Shown here in pieces: positions 50,155-60,216 of a DNA stretch of 64,000 bases. The stretch covers positions 12,408 to 76,407 of the forward strand of contig JAJYLQ010000006.1 of the NCBI GenBank assembly GCA_021787595.1, written 5' to 3'. The position numbers and the translations under genes are program-made. The notes below the pieces were generated by a model that was given only the letters and a program-made list of their open reading frames with translations, made no database searches and was not told where the DNA came from. Source of the DNA: Chloroflexota bacterium (lineage in GTDB: Bacteria; Chloroflexota; Anaerolineae; Anaerolineales; Villigracilaceae). The number at the start of each line of letters is the position of its first letter. The first letter of the stretch is position 1.

Positions 50155-52443
50155 CTATTGGGTGGAATTACCAACGTACCTTCTCGCAAAACCTATTCCC
50201 GGCGAACCCACCCATACGATATTGGGATTATCAGGGTCAATTGCAATTGGATTTGCAAACGGCCAGGCCATACCTTCGTTGACCTGAGTCCAGGTTTGAC
50301 CTCCATCAGCACTCCGCAATACACCGTGTGAATTTGCAGGATCACCGCCGCAGCACGAACTACTGGATGATGTTGCATAAACGATTTCGGGGTTTACCGG
50401 ATTTATCGCAACGCCGCGCATGAAATCATCCGTGAGCAATTTAGTCCAGGTTTGGCCGAGGTCATCGCTGCGATAGAGTCCGCCGCCGGGGCCGAGAAAA
50501 GTCACATAGACGCGGCCAGCCGTAACCGGGTCCGGAACGATGCGGGAAATTCCCGACCAGGAGCCGCCATCCCATGGATTGTCACCGCTTCCCATAAAAT
50601 CCGGATTGTTGATTCGCGTCCACGAGCCGGACGCGCCGCCGTGTTCAGAAACAAACAGACCCGCATCACCGCCGGCATAAACGAGACTGCCATCGAAGCG
50701 ATCCACTGCCGTGTACCAGCATCCGCCGCACTTCAAAACCAAACCCCAATGCCAGCCATCATCCGTACTGCGATAGATATTTTTGTCCGCTGCGACAAAC
50801 AAAATGCGATTGTTCTTCGGACTGTTCGCATCAATGGAAAGACCGGAAAGTGAAGCATTGGGCAAGCCGCTGTTCGACTTTTGCCACGACGCGCCGCCAT
50901 CCTTGCTGCGCAACAAAGTGAACGGATACGAAAGGTCGCTGGTCTGCGCCGACCAAACAACGCCGACGCGCGACGGGTCAGCCAAAATCGTCGTTGTGTT
51001 TCCACCGTAACCCTGCCAGCCATCGAACCTTCCGTTGACGAATTTCGTCGTGCTGGATGGATCATTGCAGTTCATCCAGTTTATCCCCCCGTTGGGGCTA
51101 TGCCAGCAACCAATATCATAGAAGCCGAGATAAATGTCTTTCGGGTTGGCCGGGCTGATCGAAATATCAAACATCACTATATTGTCCGCGCCCGTTGATT
51201 CCCAACTGCGCGGCCCGGTTTGTCTGGTATATAAATTTTGAAAATGCCGTCCATGGTCACGAGTTACATAAATAAACTGATTTGTGGCCCAGAATAAGGC
51301 ATTCGGATCAGACAAATCTTCGCCAAATGTATGCGCCGCGCCATCGAAGCCTTCCGAAAAAGTCCAATCAAGATTAGACCAACCTTTGTCCCAGGTACGG
51401 ATATTGCCAACCAATTGCCAATTATGCCCGCCATCTGTTGATTCCCACGTTCCGGCGCGCGGATTCGATTCCACCAATTCCGAATTGATCAGCCGTATCG
51501 TATTTTCATTTTTTGCGTCCGGCCAAATCGTGCCGGTGCGATATGCCAGCATCGTCCAGTGATTGCCGTTGTCTTCGCTTTTATAAATTTCGCCTCCGTA
51601 TGGGCTCACCTTCTGGCAATTCTTGTTGCTTGAATTTGGAACATAATCGAAGGTCGTGAGATAAAGGCTGCCCGGATCAAGTTTGTCCAAAGCAACATCC
51701 TGTACATCAGGCAGTCCGCTGCTGAGTTTAAGCCACGTTACTCCGCCGTCGTCACTTCGAAAGAGTCCATTCTCGCCACATGCAAAACGAGAACCGCCCG
51801 AAAGCAAATACAAAGTATTTTCGTCGTTTGGATTAACAAGTATTTTTACGATGCGTAAATCGCCCGGTAAATTGGAACTGGCCTGCCGCCACGTCAGGCC
51901 GCGATCTATGGTTTTATAGATCTGTCCGCCGAGCGAATCCATTGCCGGGTGCCAGGCGGCATAACCAATATTCGGATTGGACGGAGAAAATTTTATGTCG
52001 AGAACATAACCGTCGCCCAACACAGGCTGGACTGTCCCGCCGCCATCCGAACTGCGAAAGATTCCCCGCTCTGTGCCAAAATATAAAATGGACGCATCCT
52101 GCGGATCAAACCCGACGCTGGACACGTCGCCGTTTGTCAGGCCTTGTGTGAAGCCGATTGGATTCCAAGTGGCCCCACGATCACGCGAGATGTAAGCGCC
52201 GCTCAAATCGCTACCGGCCAAAATGATCCCGGTTGGACCGGCCCCTATCGAAGTGAATGCTCCGCCCCCGCCGGGATTGGAACGTATCCAACTGCCAGAC
52301 GGTGCATTATCGAATGGATTGACGGTGGGAAATATTGTAGAGCCTGATTGGGCCAGCGGTGGAGTTTTCCGGCCACAAGAGATCAGCAGAGGGATCAACC
52401 CTACAATTATTGCATGGAGAAGTACATTTCGAAGTCGGTGCAT
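50155..52443 (-). CDS. Lipoprotein with sortilin/BNR-type Asp-box beta-propellers
   Basis: A 762-residue exported lipoprotein. Residues 1-23 are a lipoprotein signal ending LLISC, with Cys23 as the lipid anchor. The rest is built of many Asp-box repeats (SRDRGATWNPI, RSSDGGGT, KTIDRGLTWRQ, RSDDGGVTWLKL, KSEDNGNHWTML, RSKDGGASWQKS, RSADGGQTWTQV), the layout of tandem seven- to ten-bladed propellers as in sortilin, photosynthesis-stability factor Ycf48 or GH74 xyloglucanases. No catalytic pair of GH74 can be assigned. Sitting inside the exopolysaccharide locus, it may bind or process the polymer outside the cell. Function not established. Confidence 0.82.
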   Translation of the reverse strand: MHRLRNVLLHAIIVGLIPLLISCGRKTPPLAQSGSTIFPTVNPFDNAPSGSWIRSNPGGGGAFTSIGAGPTGIILAGSDLSGAYISRDRGATWNPIGFTQGLTNGDVSSVGFDPQDASILYFGTERGIFRSSDGGGTVQPVLGDGYVLDIKFSPSNPNIGYAAWHPAMDSLGGQIYKTIDRGLTWRQASSNLPGDLRIVKILVNPNDENTLYLLSGGSRFACGENGLFRSDDGGVTWLKLSSGLPDVQDVALDKLDPGSLYLTTFDYVPNSSNKNCQKVSPYGGEIYKSEDNGNHWTMLAYRTGTIWPDAKNENTIRLINSELVESNPRAGTWESTDGGHNWQLVGNIRTWDKGWSNLDWTFSEGFDGAAHTFGEDLSDPNALFWATNQFIYVTRDHGRHFQNLYTRQTGPRSWESTGADNIVMFDISISPANPKDIYLGFYDIGCWHSPNGGINWMNCNDPSSTTKFVNGRFDGWQGYGGNTTTILADPSRVGVVWSAQTSDLSYPFTLLRSKDGGASWQKSNSGLPNASLSGLSIDANSPKNNRILFVAADKNIYRSTDDGWHWGLVLKCGGCWYTAVDRFDGSLVYAGGDAGLFVSEHGGASGSWTRINNPDFMGSGDNPWDGGSWSGISRIVPDPVTAGRVYVTFLGPGGGLYRSDDLGQTWTKLLTDDFMRGVAINPVNPEIVYATSSSSSCCGGDPANSHGVLRSADGGQTWTQVNEGMAWPFANPIAIDPDNPNIVWVGSPGIGFARRYVGNSTQ

Positions 52444-52615
52444 AATTAACTCAAGTTGCCGCCTTGAGATGAAAGGGTAGAAAAATCCATGAGTATATCC
52501 GATACAACTGTACGAAAGATCGTTGAAACCACTGGCAGCTTGGTCGAGCGCTTATTACCGAAGTCCATTCACGCTGTGACCGCCAAAGGCTTTGAATTGA
52601 AAGTCGCTCTCTTTG

Positions 52616-53815
52616 CTAATCTTCCCCAGTCCGGGCAAGCCTTTTGGAAAGAACTTCGTCGCTCTTTTTTAAGCAGGAAGCGGATTCCAATATGGGAGTA
52701 ATACGATCCGCAACACGTTCCCAAGTGAAATCGCGTGCAACGAGGTCACGACCCGCGTTTCCCATCCGCTCCCGGAGCTGAGGTTGTGTAAAAAGGTAAG
52801 TGAGGCTCTCTGCCAATGCGTCAACTCGCTCCGGCGGCACGAGCAGGCCGGTTTGCTCATGCCGGATTATCTCTTCCATTGGCTGTCCCGCGACTCCAAT
52901 ACATGGCAGGCCGTATGCCATCGCTTCAAGAAGCACATCGCCCCATGTTTCCAGGCGTGACGGTAATACCAAAAGGTCGGCTTGAGGATACAGGGAAAGG
53001 AACTGCTCGCGATCCCAAATGGGAGGGAATATCTTCACCCCAGCAAGCGGCAGCCCCGACGGTATGGAACCTGCCGAGACAAACAACAGTTGTGCGTTAG
53101 GGACAGATTCTCGAGCCAACGCAAAAGCCTTCAGAACCAAATCTCCGCCCTTGCGATAGAAATCAAGTCCAATAAACAATGCCGTGGGTGGTCTATCCGC
53201 TGGGTGCGGCGGCAGGCCAGGTAATTGGCTTAAATTAAGTCCGCCACCTATGATGGTAATATGATCCGGGGGCAACGAATAATCTTCGATGAGAGATTGC
53301 TTCACCGCACGAGAACGGACGCAGACCTGTCTTGCGCGTTGCATGGCTTTCCGTTCCAGTTCAAGCCAATGCTCAAGAGCCATTCCATGAAAGGGAGAAC
53401 GTCCGGCTTCCGGGTGATTGGCAGACATGGATGCAGTATAGTCCGTATAGATCACGCTGGGCACCGGAGAATCATCCCAGCCGGCATCGAAAAGCACTCC
53501 CAGCTGCAAAACCAAATCAACCTGGCCTCGCAAACCGCGGATTCGACGAGAAGCGCCCCGCGAGCGGCGAACAAAGCCGTCCACGCTCTTGTGAGTACGC
53601 GCCCTCCATGTATTCAGGTCAGGATGCCAAACGGGGATGGCGCTTATCAAGAGCTGCAAGCCGTATAATTTAGCGTCATAGATTGCAGGGATCGAAAACC
53701 TGCACCCAAGTGACTCGAGAAAGACGCCATACTTTATGATGCTCTCCGGGTCACGCGTTACATCGCCGCACAATGCGACCATTATGCGTGGCAAATCTGC
53801 CCGCACATTATTCAT
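52616..53815 (-). CDS. GT4-family glycosyltransferase
   Basis: A 399-residue GT-B enzyme. The acceptor half has PSVIYTDYTASMSANHPEAG, the donor half ALFIGLDFYRKGGDLVLKAF (about 215) and VLPSRLETWGDVLLEAMAYGLP (E-x7-E, about 300-320), then TGLLVPPERVDALAESL. It resembles the 46042 enzyme in layout. ATG 53815 has GAAAGGA a few nt upstream. 36 bp separate it from WbaP upstream, so it is in the same operon. The 172-bp stretch 52444-52615 downstream shows no gene I can support. Confidence 0.9.
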   Translation of the reverse strand: MNNVRADLPRIMVALCGDVTRDPESIIKYGVFLESLGCRFSIPAIYDAKLYGLQLLISAIPVWHPDLNTWRARTHKSVDGFVRRSRGASRRIRGLRGQVDLVLQLGVLFDAGWDDSPVPSVIYTDYTASMSANHPEAGRSPFHGMALEHWLELERKAMQRARQVCVRSRAVKQSLIEDYSLPPDHITIIGGGLNLSQLPGLPPHPADRPPTALFIGLDFYRKGGDLVLKAFALARESVPNAQLLFVSAGSIPSGLPLAGVKIFPPIWDREQFLSLYPQADLLVLPSRLETWGDVLLEAMAYGLPCIGVAGQPMEEIIRHEQTGLLVPPERVDALAESLTYLFTQPQLRERMGNAGRDLVARDFTWERVADRITPILESASCLKKSDEVLSKRLARTGED

Positions 53816-53851
53816 TGGGTCCTTTCATCGTTCCAAGATTTTAAACTCAGT

Positions 53852-55360
53852 TCAGTATGCGCCCTTACGCTGTAAAACAATCGCAAACGTACGGGCCAAA
53901 ATATAGATGTCAAGCCATATTGACCAGTTGCGGACATAATATTCATCAAGGCTGACGCGCTCTTCATACGTCGTATCGTTGCGGCCAGAAATTTGCCAAA
54001 GCCCGGTAATTCCCGGTCTCACCCACGTGTACGGGTCAAAGTGATTGCCGTAATGACACACCTCGGCAGCCACAATTGGGCGCGGACCTACGAGACTCAT
54101 TTCGCCTTTCAGAACATTCCATAACTGCGGCAGTTCATCAATGCTGTAGCGTCTCAAAATTTTTCCCAGCCATGTGATGCGCGGGTCATTCTTCAACTTA
54201 TGAGTGGCTTCCCATTCCGCCTGCGCTTCGGGATTCCGCCCCAAAAGCTCGTGGAGCTTCACATCAGCATTAGGAATCATTGTCCGAAACTTCCAGGCCA
54301 AAAACTCCCGGCCTCCCCTGCCAATCCGGGTGTGACCGAAGAAGGCGCCCGCAGCCGTATCGGTTTTCAGCAGGAGCCAAAGCAAAATCAAAAACGGCGA
54401 AATCACAAGTCCGCCGAAAAGAACGAGGACGATATCCATCGCGCGCTTTAGCGTCTGCTGGCCAACATCCAACAAATTATGACGCACTTCCAGTCCCAAG
54501 ACTCCACCGAAGTCGAATGCGTTTACGCCATAACTGCTAATCTGTTCCAGGTTTGGAATCAAAACGAGGCGCTTAAAACCTCCCTGCTTATTATCGGCCA
54601 AATAATTTACAAAATCTGCCGGTGCATCGGACACAATAATCATGGCTGTTTCCACGCCGGTCAATTGGGCAAGGTCCTTTTCCACCATTACATCCTGTGA
54701 TTCCAGGATGGGGATTCTGTTAAATTCCATTGCAGCTTTCCCCGTGAAGTCCACAATGACGCTCGGAATCAGACCCAGCAACCGGTTGCGGAGGAAGAAT
54801 TCCAATGCCCACTCGCTTTGTTTTCCATAGCCAATAATCGCCACCGACTCACCCCAGATGTTCAGTTGCGTGCCAATCGTCCGCATCAATTCTCTCCCCA
54901 ACGGCAAAAGCAAAAGACTGAATATCCACGTCAGGCCAAGCGTGAGCCGGGAGTAGGCTTCGGCATTCCGCACCCAAAAACTTAGCGCGGCAAACGCCAA
55001 CACCACAACACTTGTGCTGGTCACAAGTTTTCTCAACTCCGCAACAGCACTTAATCCCAGAGCCGGGTAAAGCCCAACCACGCCATATAAAACCATGGAC
55101 ACCAGCGTCACGGGAATGATCTGCGGATAGAGATCGAACCGCCAGCCATCGTTGAACGGCACGCGCACCAAGATGGACAGAAAAGCGGCTGCCGCAAAAC
55201 TGATAGCATCTGCCAACACAAGCAGCAAGCTGCTTCTGACACGTGAATTGAAGAATCTGACCTTGCGCTCCGAACGGCGGGAAGGGTGTACTTTCTCCCG
55301 ATTCAAATACAGCACTTTGATAACACCCAAACTAACGGCCACAGCAACCTCTTTCGTCAA
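53852..55360 (-). CDS. wbaP: Undecaprenyl-phosphate sugar-1-phosphate transferase (WbaP/polyprenol initiating transferase)
   Basis: A 502-residue initiating glycosyltransferase. Four or five N-terminal helices (residues about 40-160) and a CoA-binding-like middle domain ([18 protein letters not shown]) precede the catalytic domain from about 300: [66 protein letters not shown] and [19 protein letters not shown]. It moves a hexose-1-phosphate from a UDP-sugar to undecaprenyl phosphate, the first step of the repeat unit. The start could be TTG 55360 or, better placed after AAAGAGG, GTG 55342. Its product feeds the GT4/GT2 enzymes and Wzx here. Confidence 0.92.
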   Translation of the reverse strand: MTKEVAVAVSLGVIKVLYLNREKVHPSRRSERKVRFFNSRVRSSLLLVLADAISFAAAAFLSILVRVPFNDGWRFDLYPQIIPVTLVSMVLYGVVGLYPALGLSAVAELRKLVTSTSVVVLAFAALSFWVRNAEAYSRLTLGLTWIFSLLLLPLGRELMRTIGTQLNIWGESVAIIGYGKQSEWALEFFLRNRLLGLIPSVIVDFTGKAAMEFNRIPILESQDVMVEKDLAQLTGVETAMIIVSDAPADFVNYLADNKQGGFKRLVLIPNLEQISSYGVNAFDFGGVLGLEVRHNLLDVGQQTLKRAMDIVLVLFGGLVISPFLILLWLLLKTDTAAGAFFGHTRIGRGGREFLAWKFRTMIPNADVKLHELLGRNPEAQAEWEATHKLKNDPRITWLGKILRRYSIDELPQLWNVLKGEMSLVGPRPIVAAEVCHYGNHFDPYTWVRPGITGLWQISGRNDTTYEERVSLDEYYVRNWSIWLDIYILARTFAIVLQRKGAY

Positions 55361-55476
55361 CGAAATGACAATGTCAGAGAAACGAAGTCATAAGGGCCGT
55401 CATAACAGGCTTTGTAATACCCAACCTGTTATGACATGGCCGCACGATTTAACATCCAGTCGTGATTTCCTGCCTC

Positions 55477-57792
55477 TCACTCCTTCTTATTGTGATTCAG
55501 CAAATTGTCCAACGGATTCGTGACTTTGCCAGGATGGTTATGCAGCCAGTTAATGTAAACTGCAACAAGTACGGTGACCAGGATCAACACGACTGTAACG
55601 ATTAGAGCAGGCAGCAGCCATCCCGGCCGATATCCCATCACAGGCGCGCCAAGGTTCACAGCCGGTGCGACCGCCTGCACTGCCGGAGCGCTGCCTGGAA
55701 CCGCAGTGGATGCAAGCGGGGCAATAGATGCAACACGCGTATCCGTTGTTATCACCCTTGTGCCATTGATGACCGCAAAATTGCCCTTTAGTGTGTAACT
55801 CAGGGGAGCTATCAAATGAGATGCCGCCCAGGCCACTCCCTGCTGGGTATTACCCAACGCAGCGATGATTACCTTATTGTTACCCCACGGAGAGGACAAC
55901 AATTCCACATATCCAAGATTCGTATTGGGTGCAATACTATACGTCACTTGCATATCCGGCTCACGAGCGACATCAGAATTGTTCGCAAATGGCGCCGGCA
56001 ACGCATTATTCAACTCGCTTATAATTGGCAACATGCTCGGGCGGCCTATGATGAGCAAGTTATACTTTGGCCGTTCCGCCGCCGGCAGACTGTCAGCATA
56101 GAAAGCGCCCAAGGTTGTAACCGGCCCCTGCGAAGCCAGTCCAAGATACGAAGAGATCGCCAAAGCGCTCCGCCAGGACTGCAAGTCATCCTTTGGGAGC
56201 ACAAATGCCGTATTTCCAAGGGTTGGATCATAATCAAGAGGCGCCGGATAGTTTGCCAGGTCAAAGTTTGAAGAAGTATTTATGGGCGTTGGCAGCAGAG
56301 GCAAATGTAGATTGCTTCCTGCCCAAATATTCATATATGTGCCGCCAAGATTCGGCGAGCTGCATTTATCCACGGGTATTAAATCTGCCCTGATCTCGAT
56401 GTTATTCTTTCCGGCATGGACCACCGCGGGCGGGATCAAAAATTTAGCATCATTCACAGCTGTACTTGCAGTTATATCGCTCAGGACCACACTTCCAATC
56501 GGTTCGCCGTTAACAAGAGCCACAATACCCGACCGGGAGTAATTTAGCAGGGCAGAGTGCCCATACAATAAGTCAAAGTAGGCACCTTTCTCTAATGTCT
56601 GCCCAGCGGGAACATTAAAACTAAAATTCACGGAGTTGACACCCAAACTGTTCAGCGTGATGGTTCCATAGCCAAGCTCTTGAATGGTCTGATCAACCGG
56701 CACTGAGACTGTCTGGGGGGCTGCTTGAACCTGTTGAACAATCGCAAGATTCGGAAACACGTTGGGGCGGAATACACCCGTGCTTGTGGCCTGGGCAGCT
56801 TTTAACGTGCCAGCATCCGTATTTCCCGTCACAAGAAGTACAACCCTGTCCGGACTCCATGGTGAGGCCACCATCTGAACAATACCGTCATCAACACCTC
56901 CTCCGGTATTTCTAAGGTTTCCATTGATGACCGGCATAGGCAATTGCAATTGCGCCAGCATCGGCGAAAGCGAAGATGCTTTCCCAACCAAGATAAGATG
57001 GTTATTGATCGCCTGTTGCGGAGTTAATTGGCCAATCGTTACAAGATCCAAGGATAACCCTCCAGCCGTCAACTTTGAAATGCCAGCCGCCAGCGTCAAA
57101 GCACTTTGCAATTCATTAGCTGAAGGATGGTCTGGAATTACGATCAGAGCCGAATTGGAAAACGTCAAACCCTGCTGGAATATGGGCGTAGGAAACTGCG
57201 TCAAATCCGTGTCTGGGGTCTGAGACACATGCGGCAAAGTAATCACAGAACTAGTATGAATTCGAACCACCAGATTCTCGTTATAATCACACGCCAGAGT
57301 GCTATCCAGGGAGAACCTTAATTCCATCAATCCATCGGTCCGGGTAGATTGCATGGCCGTTAGGGGGATCAACAAACGCTGGGTAGTTTCACCGGCCCTA
57401 TCGAGGGGAATTACGGCAATCAGCACATTATTCATTTGTACCGTGAGGGTTCCCACGACACCGATAGATGCCTGGCTAGTGGGCGTGGCAACCGGTGCGT
57501 TGAACGAAATCGCCATATCGAGTTCAAGCTGAGGAGCTTGATTTAGCCGCCAGACCGCAGGCACGGCAAACTGTACAATATTCGAGTCGAAAGGTCCGTT
57601 CAATATGAGATCAGAACTCAGGAGCTGAGAGAACGGAATTTGATCCCCCGAACTCAATCCGATCAATGTCGGTACAGCTGTTGGCGTATTAGTTGGAATC
57701 GGGGCCTGGGCCACGGCAGTCGTAACCCAACCTGTTATTAAAACCAAGCATAGCAAAACCAACAACAAGATTCGCGGCAAACGCCTATTCAT
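55477..57792 (-). CDS. BcsB-like cellulose synthase regulatory/periplasmic-type subunit
   Basis: A 771-residue exported protein: signal peptide (ILLLVLLCLVLITGWVTTAVA), then two carbohydrate-binding/flavodoxin-like repeats (LELDMAISFNAPV..., FSLDSTLACDYNENLVVRIHTSS with the BcsB-typical SLDSxCxxN region, and its second copy GGTYMNIWAGSNLHLPL), and a C-terminal transmembrane helix (WLLPALIVTVVLILVTVLVAVYINW). In cellulose synthase, BcsB binds to BcsA at the membrane. No BcsA gene is in the window, so it either partners another processive synthase or one encoded elsewhere. ATG 57792 has AAGGAGG 6 nt upstream. Confidence 0.82.
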   Translation of the reverse strand: MNRRLPRILLLVLLCLVLITGWVTTAVAQAPIPTNTPTAVPTLIGLSSGDQIPFSQLLSSDLILNGPFDSNIVQFAVPAVWRLNQAPQLELDMAISFNAPVATPTSQASIGVVGTLTVQMNNVLIAVIPLDRAGETTQRLLIPLTAMQSTRTDGLMELRFSLDSTLACDYNENLVVRIHTSSVITLPHVSQTPDTDLTQFPTPIFQQGLTFSNSALIVIPDHPSANELQSALTLAAGISKLTAGGLSLDLVTIGQLTPQQAINNHLILVGKASSLSPMLAQLQLPMPVINGNLRNTGGGVDDGIVQMVASPWSPDRVVLLVTGNTDAGTLKAAQATSTGVFRPNVFPNLAIVQQVQAAPQTVSVPVDQTIQELGYGTITLNSLGVNSVNFSFNVPAGQTLEKGAYFDLLYGHSALLNYSRSGIVALVNGEPIGSVVLSDITASTAVNDAKFLIPPAVVHAGKNNIEIRADLIPVDKCSSPNLGGTYMNIWAGSNLHLPLLPTPINTSSNFDLANYPAPLDYDPTLGNTAFVLPKDDLQSWRSALAISSYLGLASQGPVTTLGAFYADSLPAAERPKYNLLIIGRPSMLPIISELNNALPAPFANNSDVAREPDMQVTYSIAPNTNLGYVELLSSPWGNNKVIIAALGNTQQGVAWAASHLIAPLSYTLKGNFAVINGTRVITTDTRVASIAPLASTAVPGSAPAVQAVAPAVNLGAPVMGYRPGWLLPALIVTVVLILVTVLVAVYINWLHNHPGKVTNPLDNLLNHNKKE

Positions 57793-57923
57793 GTGAACCT
57801 CCTTGAAAAACTGAATAAAAGATGGATGTCATACGCCAAGATGTGCCAATTTCGGCTGCTGCAAGAAACTGACATCGAACTCCAAGCAAATGATCGGAGC
57901 AGGTTGTTCGCTGTACATAGGGA

Positions 57924-59084
57924 CTAGGAACCTCCGACGCTTTGACCACAAACCTCTTCGTAGAGATGTTCGATCCGGGCAACCATTTTCGAGTAAGGAA
58001 ATATATTCTCAGCCCTGAGCCGGGCTGATCGCCCAAATGTATGAGCCAGCACAGGATTGCTGACTATTTGCTCAATGGCATCAGCAAGCGCCTTTGCATC
58101 TCCAACTGGTACCAGCAATCCAGTTTCCCCATCACAGATCGCCTCGGATGAGCCTATAACACGAGTTGCAACCACAGGCAGGCCAGCCGCCATCGCCTCC
58201 AATACCACTAGCGGAAAACCCTCCCAGCGGGACGACAACACAAAGCAATCCAATGATTTCAAGATCGCGGGAGCATCCTCACGATATCCTCCAAAATGGA
58301 ATACATCATTCAAACCGAGGGATGCAACCAACGCGCGAGATTGCGATTCAAGTACGCCATCGCCAATCCACAAAAAATGGATTTCCGGAAAATGGGCATG
58401 GACCAGTTCCGCAGCTCGAATGAAATCCTGAGGGGCTTTCTGCTCGACCAGCCGCGCAACGGTACCGATCAGCAACGCTTCAGCCGGGATGCCTAAACTG
58501 GCGCGAACAGCCGCCCTATCAACAGAATTGTTGAACGGCTGCAGATCAACCCCTGTATGGATTGTCACAAATTGTTCATCAGCCCCAACAGAAAAACGAT
58601 GAGCCAAATCGCGCTCTCCATCGCATACTGCTATAATCTTTTCGGTGAGATGGGCCGCGATCCGTTCGATTGTCGAATATAACAACACCTCTTGCCGCGA
58701 CGCGCCTTCGTGAAATGCAAAATTCGCTGGTTGATAGATGACCGGTATTCCAGTGCCAATCGCAGCCAAGCGAGCGAAAAAGCCGGGCTTTGAAGTATGC
58801 GCATGAATCAAATCGAAATCATTTTTCCGGATGATCTCCGAAAGCTTCATGCATACTTGCAAATCAGAAAATGGCTCGATGTAATCTTTCATGGGGATAC
58901 TGATCGTCCGCACGCCATCCAACCGCGATAACTCGGCTGCCATCTGATCGGCACCTTCTGCCAGGCACGCCACCGTAACACGAAACTTTTCCTGATCCAA
59001 CGCCTCCACCAAACGACGCACATATACCCCAACACCGCCGGAAGACTTGGCAACCTGAAAAACATGAAGGCGCTGCTTACCCAT
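57924..59084 (-). CDS. GT4-family glycosyltransferase
   Basis: A 386-residue GT-B enzyme. KSSGGVGVYVRRLVEAL at the N-terminus, HAHTSKPGFFARLAA, IGTVARLVEQKAPQDFIRAA (about 200) and VLSSRWEGFPLVVLEAMAAGLPVV (E-x7-E, about 285-305), then TGLLVPVGDAKALADAI. The start at 59084 (MGKQRLHVFQ) is chosen because GGAG lies 9 nt upstream; the frame extends to 59150. It overlaps the end of the next upstream gene by 8 nt. First of four GT4 enzymes in tandem. Confidence 0.9.
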   Translation of the reverse strand: MGKQRLHVFQVAKSSGGVGVYVRRLVEALDQEKFRVTVACLAEGADQMAAELSRLDGVRTISIPMKDYIEPFSDLQVCMKLSEIIRKNDFDLIHAHTSKPGFFARLAAIGTGIPVIYQPANFAFHEGASRQEVLLYSTIERIAAHLTEKIIAVCDGERDLAHRFSVGADEQFVTIHTGVDLQPFNNSVDRAAVRASLGIPAEALLIGTVARLVEQKAPQDFIRAAELVHAHFPEIHFLWIGDGVLESQSRALVASLGLNDVFHFGGYREDAPAILKSLDCFVLSSRWEGFPLVVLEAMAAGLPVVATRVIGSSEAICDGETGLLVPVGDAKALADAIEQIVSNPVLAHTFGRSARLRAENIFPYSKMVARIEHLYEEVCGQSVGGS

Positions 59085-60216
59085 GTTGAACAACTCCATG
59101 CCGTGATAAAAGCGAAGAGTAAAGCTCGACGGTTTTCGAATACATTTCATCCAGGCTATATTTTTCCTTCACCCGCTCATATCCCGCTTGACCTAAACAG
59201 CGGCGAAGATCGGAATCGGAGACAAGACGAAGACAAGCATCGGCGATTGCTTTCGGATCAGATGGCGGGACGAGCAGACCGGTTTGACCATCCACCACCA
59301 GACCCTTTATCCCGCCCACGGCGGTAGAAACAACCGGACGTGAAGCGGCCATGCCTTCGAGGAGCGCCATTGGCAGCCCTTCATAGACCGAGGACAAAAC
59401 CAAAATGTCCAAAGCATTCATGACAGTCGGTATGTCATTCCGCCTGCCACAGAAAACAACTTCCCGATCCAAGCCCAGATCAGCAGTTAATTTCACCAGC
59501 GATTCGCGTAACGGGCCGTCGCCGACAATTGCGAACCGGACATCCGGCGCAGTCTTTTTGACGAGCGCGGCCGCGCGCAGGAATGTCTCGTGATCCTTCG
59601 GCGGATCGAGGCGGGCCACAATTCCGACAAGCGGCGCATCTGGAGCAATGCCCAATTCTGCGCGCAGATTCAGAGCCGCCTCTTTTTTGTTTTCAAAGCG
59701 ATGAATATCAACGCCATTCGTGATGGTTAATATCCTGGACGATGCAAGATGAAAATGACTGATGGCATAATCACGAACTTCCTCCGCCACGGCAATGATT
59801 CGATCTGCAAACCGCGTCGTCATCCCATAAGTAAAACCAAAGAATGGATTCCTGGCCCAGTCATTGCAACTGTGCAACGTGGATAAAACCACAGGCACGC
59901 CGCTCAGCCGCGCGGCAAATCTGCCGTGAAAATCGCTCTTAAATAAATGAGTATGAACGATCTGCGGCGGGTCTTTACGAATCACATCGGCCATCCGCAA
60001 AGACAGCATTGGATCGAATCGCGAATGCCAGGGGACGCGTGTTACATGTACACCCATCTTCGTCAAATCATCGGCTATTGGGCCTGGTTCGCAATAACAA
60101 ACGCTGACGCGGAAACCGTCGGATACAAGCCCGCGCGTCAACGCAAACACCAATCCCTCTGCGCCGCCAACATGCAGGCTGTCAACCATTTGAAGGACGT
60201 GGATCGGCTGGCTCAT
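59077..60216 (-). CDS. GT4-family glycosyltransferase
   Basis: A 379-residue GT-B enzyme: IHVLQMVDSLHVGGAEGLVF (start), IVHTHLFKSDFHGRFAARLSG, VGIVARLDPPKDHETFLRAA and VLSSVYEGLPMALLEGMAASRPVV (E-x7-E). ATG 60216 overlaps the stop of the upstream GT4 gene by ATGA. The GGAEG loop and final TGLLVPPSDPKAIADACL are typical of enzymes that extend repeat units. Confidence 0.9.
   Translation of the reverse strand: MSQPIHVLQMVDSLHVGGAEGLVFALTRGLVSDGFRVSVCYCEPGPIADDLTKMGVHVTRVPWHSRFDPMLSLRMADVIRKDPPQIVHTHLFKSDFHGRFAARLSGVPVVLSTLHSCNDWARNPFFGFTYGMTTRFADRIIAVAEEVRDYAISHFHLASSRILTITNGVDIHRFENKKEAALNLRAELGIAPDAPLVGIVARLDPPKDHETFLRAAALVKKTAPDVRFAIVGDGPLRESLVKLTADLGLDREVVFCGRRNDIPTVMNALDILVLSSVYEGLPMALLEGMAASRPVVSTAVGGIKGLVVDGQTGLLVPPSDPKAIADACLRLVSDSDLRRCLGQAGYERVKEKYSLDEMYSKTVELYSSLLSRHGVVQHG

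Noticed and set aside
52489-52701. 70-residue plus-strand frame
   Set aside because: Overlaps the end of the GT4 gene on the other strand, no ribosome site, no neighbour in the same direction; not enough support.
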